DNA of 64,000 bases from Gammaproteobacteria bacterium (GCA_009841615.1 VXLL01000004.1:125305-189304), one strand, 5' to 3'; positions 19,159-29,129 are shown, counted from the stretch's first letter. The notes: generated by a model not told the origin, from the sequence alone. Translations and numbers: made by a program.

Positions 19159-19578
19159 ATGTCTGACTGTAGTGTGTACTTAACTTTTAATGGAAATTGT
19201 CGAGAAGCGTTCGACTTTTATCGAAGTGTTTTCGGTGGCGATTTTGATTACATCTCGACTTTCGATGAACTTCCAGAAAAGTATGAGAGATCACCAGAAG
19301 ACAGTGATCGCATCATGCATGTTTCTCTTCGCGTAAAAGAAGGATTACTGATGGGAAGCGACACTTTTAGTGCTATGGGTGATGTTGATTTCGGCAACAA
19401 CTTTTCGATTTCAGTAACGACTTCGTCGGTTGAAGAAACTGATACTTTCATGGAGCGAATGTCTGCTAATGGGGCAGTTACCATGCCAGCTGAAAACACG
19501 TTTTGGGGTGCTTATTTTGGTATGTGCCGCGACCAGTTTGGAGTAAACTGGATGTTTAGTTGTGCAGCGGATGGGTAG
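19159..19578 (+). CDS. VOC (glyoxalase-like) family protein, PhnB type
   Basis: A 139-residue single-domain vicinal-oxygen-chelate protein. It has the PhnB/3-demethylubiquinone-methyltransferase-like pattern: YLTFNGNCREAFDFYRSVFGG at the start and WGAYFGMCRDQFGVNWMF near the end. It is probably a cytoplasmic dimer; the true substrate of this subfamily is generally unknown. It stands alone after the gsp terminator with its own leader. Confidence 0.82.
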   Translation: MSDCSVYLTFNGNCREAFDFYRSVFGGDFDYISTFDELPEKYERSPEDSDRIMHVSLRVKEGLLMGSDTFSAMGDVDFGNNFSISVTTSSVEETDTFMERMSANGAVTMPAENTFWGAYFGMCRDQFGVNWMFSCAADG

Positions 19579-19764
19579 GTCTAGACTCTCTGAAATTTCT
19601 TATTAGAGACACAGAGGTAGTCTAAACTCTACAACCACGAGCGGGGGTATCCGCAAACTTACTTCCAAAAAAAGCGCGCATTGCTTTCATGGACAGCTTA
19701 ATCTATGTTCTTCAAAGCGCAGCTATGAACATCATGTATATCATTTTCAATCAGAGGTGATTGT

Positions 19765-20499
19765 ATGAAGAAGCTATTTCTGTCCGGATTATTTGTTGTA
19801 TTTTCATTGACCTGTGTTCGGTCTGTGCATTCTGAGAGCATTTCGTATAACTTCTACAGTCTCGGTGGTTCTATCGCAGACAGACAGTCTGACTTCGTTT
19901 CAGACGATCTAGATGTCGAGTTTGACTTGGTAGTTTCAAGGCATCTATTAACTCATTCCTCTGTTGACTATGACATAGGCATTCACTCTTGGTACGACTT
20001 GTCGCTATCGCAAAATATTTCAAACAACTCTACGTACAAGCTAACTCTACTGCAAATGACGCTTGGAATAGGCGTAGACTACACATCTGATGTTTTTTCA
20101 ACATACATTGGTGTAGGGTTTGGGCAGAGTTTGGCTAGCTTTAAACCACGATCAGAAATACCCCCAGCTCCAATATTGCCACCATCAGGCATGGATATAT
20201 TCGCGCCGCCGCCAGACTTTTTTGACTTCTTCCCTTCAAATGCCTCAAACCTTGAACACGGAAGCCTAGTTCAATTAGGCATTCGCTATCGTGTTTCTGA
20301 AGGGTACGAAATCGGTGCATCGATTCGACACACCAATTTGGACTCGATTGGAACAGAGTTCTCCGCCTTTGTACAAAGAGACATGGGATTTGAATTTCAA
20401 ATACCAACTATTGGTATTGAGAACATGTCGCTAAGACTAACCACTACGCTCTCCGATGTCCAGAGATCTACAGGACTCTCTCTTGTAATGTGGTATTGA
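19765..20499 (+). CDS. Probable outer-membrane beta-barrel protein, function unknown
   Basis: A 244-residue protein with a cleavable signal peptide (about residues 1-23). The alternating hydrophobic pattern ends in an aromatic residue (VMWY), as expected of small outer-membrane barrels. A Pro-rich loop (IPPAPILPPSG ... FAPPPDFFDFFP) sits around residues 130-155. A GGTGATTG ribosome-binding site precedes the ATG. I do not recognise a family. Confidence 0.55.
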   Translation: MKKLFLSGLFVVFSLTCVRSVHSESISYNFYSLGGSIADRQSDFVSDDLDVEFDLVVSRHLLTHSSVDYDIGIHSWYDLSLSQNISNNSTYKLTLLQMTLGIGVDYTSDVFSTYIGVGFGQSLASFKPRSEIPPAPILPPSGMDIFAPPPDFFDFFPSNASNLEHGSLVQLGIRYRVSEGYEIGASIRHTNLDSIGTEFSAFVQRDMGFEFQIPTIGIENMSLRLTTTLSDVQRSTGLSLVMWY

Positions 20500-20752
20500 G
20501 TGACTGAACGGAATTCGTACCTTGGCGAATCTATACGAAAAGAGAGTAAGGATCGACTTCACTTCACCGAATTGCGTTCTCGCAATAGAGCATATAGACG
20601 CTAATTATTTAACATAATATATATTATACGCAATTATATTTGGGTAAATATCCGCTCTCGATACGCCCGCTAACTACCGACTCGAGGTACACAACCTAAG
20701 TCGAACTTTGAACTCAAGCCTTAAGAAATGTGTTCAAATTGAGTTAAGCAGA

Positions 20753-22753
20753 TTAATCTCTTCCTGACAGTCCCCCGATGAGATCATCAGTGTCGTCTTG
20801 GTGCAACCAACGACTTCTATCAGAGCGCTGTTTGAGATCCTCTGGCGTAGCAAACGCGTCAGCCTTATCAACGTCTTGAAATTGCAACTCGTGAAGCGTG
20901 AAATAAATTCCTTTCTGTGCAATTAACTCTTCGTGCGTACCAATTTCACAAACTCTTCCTCTGTGTAATACAAGAATTCGATCGCACTCTTGAATTGTCT
21001 GAAGCCGATGTGCAATGATGATGGAAGTTCTGCCTTCCGTCAATTTCTTTAACCCGTCTTGTATGATGAGTTCGGTACCGGTGTCGATACTTGAAGTTGC
21101 TTCGTCCAGCACCAATATCTCGGGATTTGCGGCTAGTACTCTAGCGAATGCCAATAGCTGTTGTTGACCCTGAGATAGATTGTGTCCGCGTTCGGCTAGT
21201 TCGGTGTCGTAACCATTTGGTAACTTATGAATGTACTGGTCAGCGTTTACAACTCGTGCAGCCCATTCCACTCGTTCTTTAGATATATCGGGATTGTTCA
21301 GCGAAATGTTGTCGTAAACCGTTCCCGAAAAAATGTGGAAATCTTGTAATACTACACCAATACGTTGGCGTAAGTCTTTGCTACTTATGCTATTAACATC
21401 GATCCCATCAACAAAAACTGTGTCATCTTCGATGTCGTAGAATCTTGCCAATAAGCGAATAATGGTGCTTTTTCCTGAACCCGTAGGACCAACGATTGCT
21501 AATTTTTCTCCAGGCTTGATGTGAAACGATACATCGTCTAAGACCTTGTTCCCTTTTTTGTAGGTGAAATTGACATTGCGAAATTGCACCTCTCCTCGTA
21601 ATCGCTCAGGTAATTCGACTGGATGCTCCGGTTCATGTAATTGTTCCTCCCAATCTAACGCTTGAAAAATGCGTTCACCAGATGCCATGGAACGAAATAG
21701 TGTGTTGAAGAACTGCCCTACTCCTGAAATAGGCGTAATCAACATATTCACGAAGTAAGTAAAAGTGAACAACACGCCAATCGAAATCGAACCTTGAACG
21801 ACTTCTCCGCCGCCATACCAAATAATCAGCGCAGTTGCAATACTCGGTAAACTCGTGTTAAGGTTTTCAAACAGAACTTCATAGTCGATCGCACTAAACT
21901 CGTGCTTCCGATTTTCACGATTGTAGGCTGTGTATTCTTCAATGTTTTGCTCTTGCCTACCCGATAGTTGTACAACTTCAATACCCATGAGATCTTCTTG
22001 TAAGTATTGATTCAACGAAGACACTGAATCTCGGATTAAGCGAAAGAACTTAGTAATAATCAAGCGAAATATGACAGTTGCGACGACCGCGATCGGTATG
22101 ATCCCGAGTCCGACCAGCGTAAGATCCACGCTCATATCGAACATCACCCAAATGATGATGAAAAAAGGTACGAAATCCGCTACGATTTGAATAAACGAAG
22201 TGATCAGGTTATATAGGTTTTCTATGTCGTTCGTTACTCTGGTCATGACTCTGCCAACAGCGACATGATCGTAAAACGAGGAGGGTTTTCGTTCGAGTGA
22301 AGCAAACAAATCTACACGTAGATCTCGAAGCGTCTTCAATGCTCCACTGGTTAGTGTAAGCGACTGAGCTAAATTTGTGAACGACTGCGTCAATACCATC
22401 CCGACATACAAAATAATCGCCGCTAGTAGCAGATCGGAGTTCAGTAAATTTGCTAACCAATGCGTTATTGCTATAAGCCCGAAATCAGGGAGGACGTACT
22501 GGGACACTTCTGGTTGAGGTGCGAGAATTTCGTCAACTATGACACGGCCAAGCAGAAGAGGAATCGCGACCGCGATTAATGCACCTACCACCAAGAGTAC
22601 AAAACTCGCTCCTAATGTGAGTCGGTACGGTTTTGTCCAACGCAACAACCGTGCGAACATACGAACGTTGACCGCGCGGTGCGTTAGATGTTGATCAAAC
22701 GCCGAGTATTTTGAATCAGCACGGTCAGGGTGTTGAGTGCTTGCTTCAGCCAT
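20753..22753 (-). CDS. ABC exporter half-transporter with degenerate signature motif
   Basis: A 666-residue fusion of a six-helix exporter membrane domain (about 40-370) and an ATPase domain (about 400-630). Walker A is GPTGSGKST and Walker B is ILVLDEATSSID with the catalytic Glu, but the signature is LSQGQ instead of LSGGQ. Its start overlaps the stop of the upstream exporter gene (TAATG). The upstream protein has a canonical LSGGQ but lacks the catalytic Glu. Together they fit a heterodimeric exporter of the BmrCD/TM287-288 kind with one consensus and one degenerate site. The substrate could be a lipid or a drug. Confidence 0.85.
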   Translation of the reverse strand: MAEASTQHPDRADSKYSAFDQHLTHRAVNVRMFARLLRWTKPYRLTLGASFVLLVVGALIAVAIPLLLGRVIVDEILAPQPEVSQYVLPDFGLIAITHWLANLLNSDLLLAAIILYVGMVLTQSFTNLAQSLTLTSGALKTLRDLRVDLFASLERKPSSFYDHVAVGRVMTRVTNDIENLYNLITSFIQIVADFVPFFIIIWVMFDMSVDLTLVGLGIIPIAVVATVIFRLIITKFFRLIRDSVSSLNQYLQEDLMGIEVVQLSGRQEQNIEEYTAYNRENRKHEFSAIDYEVLFENLNTSLPSIATALIIWYGGGEVVQGSISIGVLFTFTYFVNMLITPISGVGQFFNTLFRSMASGERIFQALDWEEQLHEPEHPVELPERLRGEVQFRNVNFTYKKGNKVLDDVSFHIKPGEKLAIVGPTGSGKSTIIRLLARFYDIEDDTVFVDGIDVNSISSKDLRQRIGVVLQDFHIFSGTVYDNISLNNPDISKERVEWAARVVNADQYIHKLPNGYDTELAERGHNLSQGQQQLLAFARVLAANPEILVLDEATSSIDTGTELIIQDGLKKLTEGRTSIIIAHRLQTIQECDRILVLHRGRVCEIGTHEELIAQKGIYFTLHELQFQDVDKADAFATPEDLKQRSDRSRWLHQDDTDDLIGGLSGRD

Positions 22754-24651
22754 TAGCCTGCATATTTTTGTTGTTCACTGTCTACTTGAGTCGGTTGCAC
22801 AACTTCCTGAAGTTTCCGAATCAATCTAGCTCTTCTTGACTGATCGCGATCCTGATTACTCTGAACAGCTTCTAAATCAGCGTAGTGTCCCCCTCGAGTT
22901 ACCAATTCACCATGCGTACCACTCTCAATAACTTTCCCATCGTCGAAGACGTAAATGTAATCAGCGTGTCTTGCAGTAGAAACTCGATGCGAAATCAAAA
23001 TTGTTGTCTTATCCGCCCGTAATCGGTTTAACCCACGAATAATCCGCTCTTCAGTCTCAGTATCGACACTAGAAAAAACATCGTCTAACAGCAATACGTT
23101 CGAATCTCGAATCAATCCTCTTGCAAGCGTTGAGCGTTGTTTTTGCCCACCGGAGAGGGTTACTCCGCGCTCGCCGACAACAGTTCTCAATCCTTCGGCA
23201 AGATCAGCAACCGTCTCCTCCATACTTGCTGCTTCTGTTGCATCCCACACTACTTCGTCTTCCCGTGTTGTGTCGTCGTAGGAAACGTTTTCTTTGACCG
23301 AAGCTGAGAACAAAAAAGCATATTGAGGCACAAGTGCAATTTCCTGTCTTAACTGTTGAATCGGAAGATCGCAAATGTCTTGCCCTCCTACGAATATGGT
23401 GTTGCGTGGAGTATCGACTAAGCGCACAACGGCCTTCAGGATCGTGCTCTTCCCTGATGCCATACGGCCAAGAAAAGCCACGGTATGTCCCGCCTTGATG
23501 TGTACTTCAATGTCTTTAATCGCCGGCTCGGTCGCTTCAGGATACGTGTATGACAAACCCTTGATCTCTATGGACGGTTTTAAATCACCCTTGGTCGCCA
23601 AATTAGCTTTGTCTTGAACTTCAGGTTGGTGGGAGATAATTTGAAAAATCCTCTCGGAACCAGCAGCGGCAGAGAAAAATAACGAGAGTGCCCAGCCGAT
23701 GTGGGCTACTGACCCAGCGAGCAACAACAACCAACCTAGAAAACGTGGGAGCGTACCGACATCAATGTGTCCTTGAAGTACCAAATAGCTACCAAAGCTC
23801 AACACGATTAGAGGTGAAATCGCAGTCAGTGTAGTCATCGTGAGATGCATATACGCCAGAAATCGAGAAGCTCTGTAAGCTTTTTTAGTGTAGTGCGTTG
23901 CAGTTTGTCGAAATCTCTTGATCTCTTGGGATTCCTGCGCCATCGCTTGGATCGTCCGAATGCCAGTCAAATTTTCTTGAGTGAATGAAGTCACCTGAGC
24001 CATTGCTTCTTGACGTTCCATAAAGTATGGGTAGATCTTGCGTGTGATAATAAATCCTGTGATCACTACAAACGGTAGAGGTAACAATGTCGCTAGTGCT
24101 AAACCGGTCGAATATCGAAACATCATCGGCGGAACAATCGCGAGCGTAATCAAAAACGTGGTAATTTGAACTAGACCGAATGACACGAACATGCGTACTT
24201 GACTCACATCGTTCACTGCACGGGACATTAAGTCTCCGGTGTTGTATTTGTTGAAAAAGGCTGGACCCTGATATTGGATGTTGTTGAACAAGCGCTTACG
24301 AAGATCGTAAGTTACCGAAATTGCGATTCGACGGAGCAAGCGTCTAACAGGAACGAAGATGATGAATTGCACCACGACGACTGCGAAAATCCCCATCGCG
24401 GGCCAAAAGTAGTTAGGTGGTATATTAGGATCTGCAAGACTATCAATAACTGTCCCAGTGAAATCGGGTACGAATGCCAAACCAATTCGATGCACTACTA
24501 GACCGACGATCGCGAGCGCAAACAACCACCCGTATCTTTTGAGATAGGGAACGAGGTTTCGGAGATGGCCTAGATGTTTGAACGAAGAGCGTTCTCGGCG
24601 CGGTCCGCTTTGATAACGAGCCCGCATACCACCCGAGTACGTGTGCCTCAT
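22753..24651 (-). CDS. ABC exporter half-transporter with degenerate Walker motifs
   Basis: A 632-residue exporter subunit with a six-helix membrane domain and an ATPase domain. Walker A is GRMASGKST, where Ala replaces the central Gly. Walker B is VLLLDDVFSSVD, where Asp replaces the catalytic Glu. The signature LSGGQKQR is intact. These are the changes expected in the degenerate partner of a heterodimeric ABC exporter; the other subunit is the overlapping downstream gene. The N-terminus is Gly/Arg-rich before the first membrane segment. Confidence 0.85.
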   Translation of the reverse strand: MRHTYSGGMRARYQSGPRRERSSFKHLGHLRNLVPYLKRYGWLFALAIVGLVVHRIGLAFVPDFTGTVIDSLADPNIPPNYFWPAMGIFAVVVVQFIIFVPVRRLLRRIAISVTYDLRKRLFNNIQYQGPAFFNKYNTGDLMSRAVNDVSQVRMFVSFGLVQITTFLITLAIVPPMMFRYSTGLALATLLPLPFVVITGFIITRKIYPYFMERQEAMAQVTSFTQENLTGIRTIQAMAQESQEIKRFRQTATHYTKKAYRASRFLAYMHLTMTTLTAISPLIVLSFGSYLVLQGHIDVGTLPRFLGWLLLLAGSVAHIGWALSLFFSAAAGSERIFQIISHQPEVQDKANLATKGDLKPSIEIKGLSYTYPEATEPAIKDIEVHIKAGHTVAFLGRMASGKSTILKAVVRLVDTPRNTIFVGGQDICDLPIQQLRQEIALVPQYAFLFSASVKENVSYDDTTREDEVVWDATEAASMEETVADLAEGLRTVVGERGVTLSGGQKQRSTLARGLIRDSNVLLLDDVFSSVDTETEERIIRGLNRLRADKTTILISHRVSTARHADYIYVFDDGKVIESGTHGELVTRGGHYADLEAVQSNQDRDQSRRARLIRKLQEVVQPTQVDSEQQKYAG

Positions 24652-24839
24652 AGAGTTGGCTGAGCCTTGATGATTGGCGTGCTAGCTGTTAGGTTCGTCA
24701 ATGAGATTTGACTCCCTACCTCTAGCAATGCTGAGATTGGTATTGTGTTTCACAATTATAAGAGTGTGAGATCGAGGTGCTCCGCTAAAATTCTCTCCCA
24801 CAACCAGACAATTTCATTCAATAAAAACACTCGCTTCAC

Positions 24840-25553
24840 ATGCCACGTATCACTCGTCGTAAGGTCATACTACTGTCCGGAAGTACCCTCGCTGTCGCGG
24901 CTACCCTACCCTACACCTCTATTTTGGCTGAAAGTAAAGACAGTTTAGGATGGGACGCGTTCCTCAAAACGTGTGAGGATTTGTCCGGGGCTCAATTTGA
25001 GGAACACTGGATAAAGAATCAAGACGACTATACCAAAAAAATCGAGAACCTTCTCATTCGACTAAACCTCGAGGACGACAAAATCGTCGAATTCATTGAG
25101 AGTTATAACAATTACAACACGCGCTTTCCTGAAATACGCACCATACATCGAAAGACAGAATTTCAGGTCTCTTTGCTAGAGTTCGAATCAGACGAAAAAA
25201 TCCCGCTACACGATCACCCTGATATGACGGGAGTGGTGATCTGTACGCACGGCAAGATCGATGTCGCCCACTACGACAAACTCACCGAGACTAGCGAAAA
25301 CGACCTCCCATTATTGAAAAAGGAAAGAGATCTTACGATGACTCCGGGCATGACAGCAACGCTCACCGTGAATCGCGGGAACATTCATGAACTGCATGCA
25401 AAAGAGTTCACACGTATGATTGACGTTTTTACACCACCATACAATCGAGACCGAAGCAGTCGTTCTCGATACTACTGGATTGGGGAGGAAACCTATGAAG
25501 ATCGAACGGACACGTATGAAGCAGAGATGACACGAGGTCCCTTCCGCCGCTAA
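24840..25553 (+). CDS. Tat-exported cupin of the PCO/ADO thiol dioxygenase family
   Basis: A 237-residue protein with a twin-arginine-type leader (RITRRKVILLSGS, hydrophobic to residue 30). The mature part resembles plant cysteine oxidases and cysteamine dioxygenase (PCO/ADO, Pfam PF07847). It has the iron-ligand pair in IPLHDHPDMT (H124, H126), a third histidine in GNIHEL (H183), and the family-like ending DVFTPPYNRDRSSRSRYYW. Family members insert both oxygen atoms into a thiol. An exported version is unusual, as known ADO/PCO enzymes are cytosolic. It is divergent from the ABC exporter pair. Confidence 0.7.
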   Translation: MPRITRRKVILLSGSTLAVAATLPYTSILAESKDSLGWDAFLKTCEDLSGAQFEEHWIKNQDDYTKKIENLLIRLNLEDDKIVEFIESYNNYNTRFPEIRTIHRKTEFQVSLLEFESDEKIPLHDHPDMTGVVICTHGKIDVAHYDKLTETSENDLPLLKKERDLTMTPGMTATLTVNRGNIHELHAKEFTRMIDVFTPPYNRDRSSRSRYYWIGEETYEDRTDTYEAEMTRGPFRR

Positions 25554-25587
25554 GTGCTTGTAACGTAGCTCGTTGTGAATATATCGA

Positions 25588-26562
25588 CTAAGAGTCGTCG
25601 TCTTCCGTCAAACAGTCGATGATAGATGTACTTAGGTTTTCAAGTAATTCAATATACATATCAGGGCCGGCATCCAATGTCGCGCCTAAAGGATCTAGGA
25701 TACGAATTTTCAAGTTCGCCCTATCCTCTAACGAATCTACGAAATCATCGTCAAATTGAGGTTCCGTAAAAACACACTCAATCTTCAAATCTTTTATTTG
25801 TTTTTGAAGGTCTCGTAAGTGTTTCGCGCCCGGTGTGTATTCACCTTTCAGAAATGAGCGGGTCAATCCGTCGAGGCCAAATCTATGTTCAAACGATTGA
25901 TACCCATCGTGATACACAATGAACGGTTTGAGTGAGACTGTGGCCGCGTCGTAATTTTCGGTTAGCCGTTCTATTAAGTCTTCCACTTTAGTAATGAAAT
26001 TGTCTGCGTTGTTGGAAAAGACCTCTGCATGTTCCTCAAATTGTTCAGACAGAACGCGCGCGACTTCTCGGGCCATTACTATCGCGTTCAAAGGATCAAG
26101 CCAAATATGATGATCAAACATGCTTAGATCCCGATGAGATTCAACTTCCGGCTCTTCATCATTGTCGTCGTGACTTTCTTGGTGAGAGTCGTCAGCCCAT
26201 CGCACTAATTCAATGTCATCAGCCTTCATCAGTTGAATCACTTTGATGTCTTCATCGAGTGACCTCGTGGCGTTACCCATACTGGCTTCACAACTTTCAT
26301 CGATGAGGAACACTACGTTCGCATTCTGAAGTGTGCGCATGTTGGAAGGACGCAGTGTGTGAGTATGCGGTGACTGAAATCCTGGTATGATCAGCTCTGG
26401 TTCCCCCACCCCAGACATCACAGCGCTGACTATTGAGTGCAGGGGCTTAATAGAGGTGACCACCTGCAAGTCTTCATCTGCAACGGAACTTGTGGTGAAC
26501 CCTACCATGCCACCAAGTAACATCAGCAACAATAACTCTTTGAAGGTTCGTATTCGCGACAT
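25588..26562 (-). CDS. znuA: Zinc ABC transporter substrate-binding protein ZnuA
   Basis: A 324-residue periplasmic protein with an N-terminal signal peptide (about 1-28). The metal ligands typical of cluster A-I binding proteins are visible: SPHTHTLRPS, HHIWLDP and the late YHDGYQSF. Between them lies a His/Asp/Glu-rich loop (about residues 124-147) typical of zinc-specific ZnuA. It is divergent from znuC-znuB across a 130-base control region. Confidence 0.92.
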   Translation of the reverse strand: MSRIRTFKELLLLMLLGGMVGFTTSSVADEDLQVVTSIKPLHSIVSAVMSGVGEPELIIPGFQSPHTHTLRPSNMRTLQNANVVFLIDESCEASMGNATRSLDEDIKVIQLMKADDIELVRWADDSHQESHDDNDEEPEVESHRDLSMFDHHIWLDPLNAIVMAREVARVLSEQFEEHAEVFSNNADNFITKVEDLIERLTENYDAATVSLKPFIVYHDGYQSFEHRFGLDGLTRSFLKGEYTPGAKHLRDLQKQIKDLKIECVFTEPQFDDDFVDSLEDRANLKIRILDPLGATLDAGPDMYIELLENLSTSIIDCLTEDDDS

Positions 26563-26583
26563 ATCTGAATTTCCTTGGAATCG

Positions 26584-26620
26584 TGCGTAAGAAAATATTC
26601 GTTCTATAATTTTACGCGCA
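26584..26620. promoter_or_regulatory. Palindromic candidate operator between znuA and znuCB
   Basis: TGCGTAA and TTTACGCGCA form an imperfect inverted repeat around an AT-rich core (TTCTATAAT) in the middle of the divergent zinc-uptake promoter region. Zur normally controls such genes, but the sequence does not match the usual Zur box well. The assignment as a zinc-responsive site is inference. Confidence 0.3.
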
Positions 26621-26692
26621 TGCTATCGCTTATAGTTTCGAAACGACTTTTTAGCCCCATCTGGATCACCAATTACCTAATGCCTGACGGTT

Positions 26693-27370
26693 GTGGTTGA
26701 GAACTTTCCTTTGAACACCAAAATCTCTAGATTTCTCTTATCTGCTGATAACATCGGCGTTCGATTGTCCGAAAGGTGGATTTTCAGATATGTCAACGTC
26801 AGTGTTGCTAGTGGACAATTGGTTTGCATCATTGGCGGCAACGGAGCGGGTAAGTCGACTTGCGTCAAAACTCTTCTAGGATTGATTCCGCTAACAGAAG
26901 GAAAGATTGAGAAACAGAAGTCTCTCACGATCGGATATGTACCGCAAAAACTGGCGATTACACCGATATTACCCATGACTGTGTACCGTCTGTTGACGTT
27001 GGGAAACCGTCGTTGTACCCAACCAGAAATTGAACGCGTACTGTTCGTCGTAGGACTGGAAAAGCTGGGAAACCCATTAGTAACGACACTTTCCGGTGGT
27101 GAATTCCAACGACTGATGCTCGCTCGAGCTATCTTGCGAAAGCCACAGCTCTTAGTGTTAGATGAACCTTTACAAGGGGTCGATGTCGCTAACACGGATA
27201 TTCTCAACGACTTAATTCTTAAGATTCGCGATGAACTTCAATGCGGTGTATTAGTTGTATCGCACGACATCGAGCGAGTATTTCAGGACGCGGACGACGT
27301 GCTAGTTTTAGTCCCTCACGAACATGACGAAGTAAAAACCGACAATCCTATTTGGAAGCGTCGTTATTAG
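26693..27370 (+). CDS. znuC: Zinc ABC transporter ATP-binding protein ZnuC
   Basis: A 225-residue ATPase with Walker A GGNGAGKST, signature LSGGEFQR, Walker B LLVLDEPLQGVD and the switch His in VVSHDIERV. It energises zinc import with ZnuB. The start is GTG 26693 with a weak ribosome-binding site; no better in-frame start precedes the ATPase fold. The C-terminal tail is short compared with enteric ZnuC. Confidence 0.9.
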   Translation: MVENFPLNTKISRFLLSADNIGVRLSERWIFRYVNVSVASGQLVCIIGGNGAGKSTCVKTLLGLIPLTEGKIEKQKSLTIGYVPQKLAITPILPMTVYRLLTLGNRRCTQPEIERVLFVVGLEKLGNPLVTTLSGGEFQRLMLARAILRKPQLLVLDEPLQGVDVANTDILNDLILKIRDELQCGVLVVSHDIERVFQDADDVLVLVPHEHDEVKTDNPIWKRRY

Positions 27371-27397
27371 TCGATTATTTATGGTTGGTCAAGAATT

Positions 27398-28216
27398 GTG
27401 ATTGAGATGCTCGACGACTTCTTTGTGCGCGCAATGATCGCTGGCATTGGTATCGCCTGTTTTGCTGGTCCGGTCGGATGCTTTATCGTATGGCGTCGCT
27501 TGGCGTACTTTGGGGAAACCATCGCTCATTCATCTCTGCTGGGTGTTGCTATGGCGATCATGCTTGAATTCAACATAGTCATTGGCATCTTCGCGTCAGC
27601 GTCTGTAGTCGTAACCATATTGTTTTTCTTAGATAGACGGGGAGGACTACCAACCGACACGATTCTTGGTCTACTTGCCCACGGTGGCTTAGCAATTGGA
27701 TTGGTCGTTCTAGCGCTTATACCGGGTATGAGGCTGAACTTACAAACGATTTTGTTTGGGGACATCCTAGCAGTAACCAAATTTGATTTACTTCAGGTCG
27801 GGATAGGAGGGGTCCTAGCGCTAGCGGTCCTCTTGTGGTTGTGGCGACCGTTACTGGTGGCCACTGTCAGTGAAGACTTAGCGACTGTGGAATCACTACG
27901 TCCGAATAGAGCCAAGTTTCTCTTTGGTATCCTCGTAGCAGCAATTATCGCAGTGGCGATCAAAATCGTTGGAGTTCTCCTCATCGTAGCGTTGTTAGTG
28001 ATTCCCGCTGCGACTGCAAGAAGATTTGCTACGACACCAGAAATCATGGCTGTTGGAGCTACCGTTGTCGGTGTTGCGTCTGTTATTGCTGGCTTATATT
28101 CGTCACTCATATACGACACACCGTCGGGACCTTCTATCGTAGTTGCAGCACTAATATTGTTTGTACTAACCCGATTAGTTGCCATGATCTTTCTTCGCAA
28201 CAAGAAATTCCAATGA
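27398..28216 (+). CDS. znuB: Zinc ABC transporter permease ZnuB
   Basis: A 272-residue inner-membrane protein with about eight membrane segments and the ABC-3 family pattern (GPVGCFIVWRRLAYFGETIAHSSLLG near the start; LVIPAATAR later). It pairs with ZnuC 27 bases upstream. A start at GTG 27398 or ATG 27407 is possible. Confidence 0.92.
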   Translation: MIEMLDDFFVRAMIAGIGIACFAGPVGCFIVWRRLAYFGETIAHSSLLGVAMAIMLEFNIVIGIFASASVVVTILFFLDRRGGLPTDTILGLLAHGGLAIGLVVLALIPGMRLNLQTILFGDILAVTKFDLLQVGIGGVLALAVLLWLWRPLLVATVSEDLATVESLRPNRAKFLFGILVAAIIAVAIKIVGVLLIVALLVIPAATARRFATTPEIMAVGATVVGVASVIAGLYSSLIYDTPSGPSIVVAALILFVLTRLVAMIFLRNKKFQ

Positions 28217-28353
28217 TGTGATTGCGGAATTAGTTTCTGCTCTGTACGGATACTGTAATGGTGGAGGGACTAGTTCAACGATATACAATGTTTTTTTAAG
28301 GGCTGTGTAGCTACCGAAGTTCGATCAGCGAACGACAAACTTGGAAGCTGAGT

Positions 28354-28974
28354 ATGGTTAAACGGTTATTACCACTGATTTGTTTCCTTTCGATTTCGAG
28401 TATCGGACACCATCAATTTTTTTACGAAACAAAGTCCACTCAACAGATCGGAGATGCCGTTGTAAGTGTCTCCTATGATCGGTTTTATGACACGTATCAC
28501 TGGCTTTTGCATTGCATCGACAGGCATTCGACCGAGATTCCACCGATGGGTGTTTTAGTAAGGTGTGAAGAAGTCGCCCAGTTCGGCGTTTCTTTTATGC
28601 TATCGGAAGAACCAAAGACAGACTCAACGAAACTCCGACTACTGTATCGTTTTGACGAAGGCGAACCGACGAATGTCGAAACTAAACTTACCGAAATTAA
28701 CCCTCGTCATGCCATAGTAGAATTTGACAAAGACGAGTTCTCTACCTTCCTTGAAGACTTAGCTACTGCTGAAAAAATTGTATTTTCGGTTGAAACCGTT
28801 GAGGACACTTTGGATCTCAAAGAAATGAATACCGCCGTGGAAGAATATCGCAAAACCCTTGCGGACAATTACATTATTGACCTGGAATCGACATCGAGCA
28901 CCGATGAGGATTTAGAGTCTGCTGTCGAAATGCGCAACAACGAAAAAGAGTCTTCAACCGATTTCGAAGATTGA
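28354..28974 (+). CDS. Exported protein of unknown function
   Basis: A 206-residue protein with a short signal peptide-like N-terminus (VKRLLPLICFLSISSIG). Three cysteines or so, a mixed alpha/beta-looking middle and a very acidic, Ser-rich C-terminal 50 residues follow. GGAAG lies nine bases ahead of the ATG. I do not recognise a family. It follows znuB by 137 bases, but zinc uptake would be a guess. Confidence 0.55.
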   Translation: MVKRLLPLICFLSISSIGHHQFFYETKSTQQIGDAVVSVSYDRFYDTYHWLLHCIDRHSTEIPPMGVLVRCEEVAQFGVSFMLSEEPKTDSTKLRLLYRFDEGEPTNVETKLTEINPRHAIVEFDKDEFSTFLEDLATAEKIVFSVETVEDTLDLKEMNTAVEEYRKTLADNYIIDLESTSSTDEDLESAVEMRNNEKESSTDFED

Positions 28975-29030
28975 ACTGAACGACATAGCCACAACCCGCG
29001 TTCGATTTTGCGCAATGGATAGGAGTATGC

Positions 29031-29129
29031 ATGAGTCAAAGCAAAAATATTCGTGCTACCAAATTTGTAAAGGCTTCCCACAAATTACGGGTTTTCGAAT
29101 CAAAATGTGTTGTTCACAGTGGAATATGA
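29031..29129 (+). CDS. Possible 32-residue small protein next to the transposon
   Basis: ATG 29031 is preceded by AGGAG at a normal distance and opens a 32-codon frame rich in Lys/Ser (MSQSKNIRATKFVKASHK...). A second short frame begins at ATG 29015. Either could be a real small gene, or the remnant of a gene lost around the transposon insertion. Support is only the ribosome-binding site. Confidence 0.25.
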   Translation: MSQSKNIRATKFVKASHKLRVFESKCVVHSGI

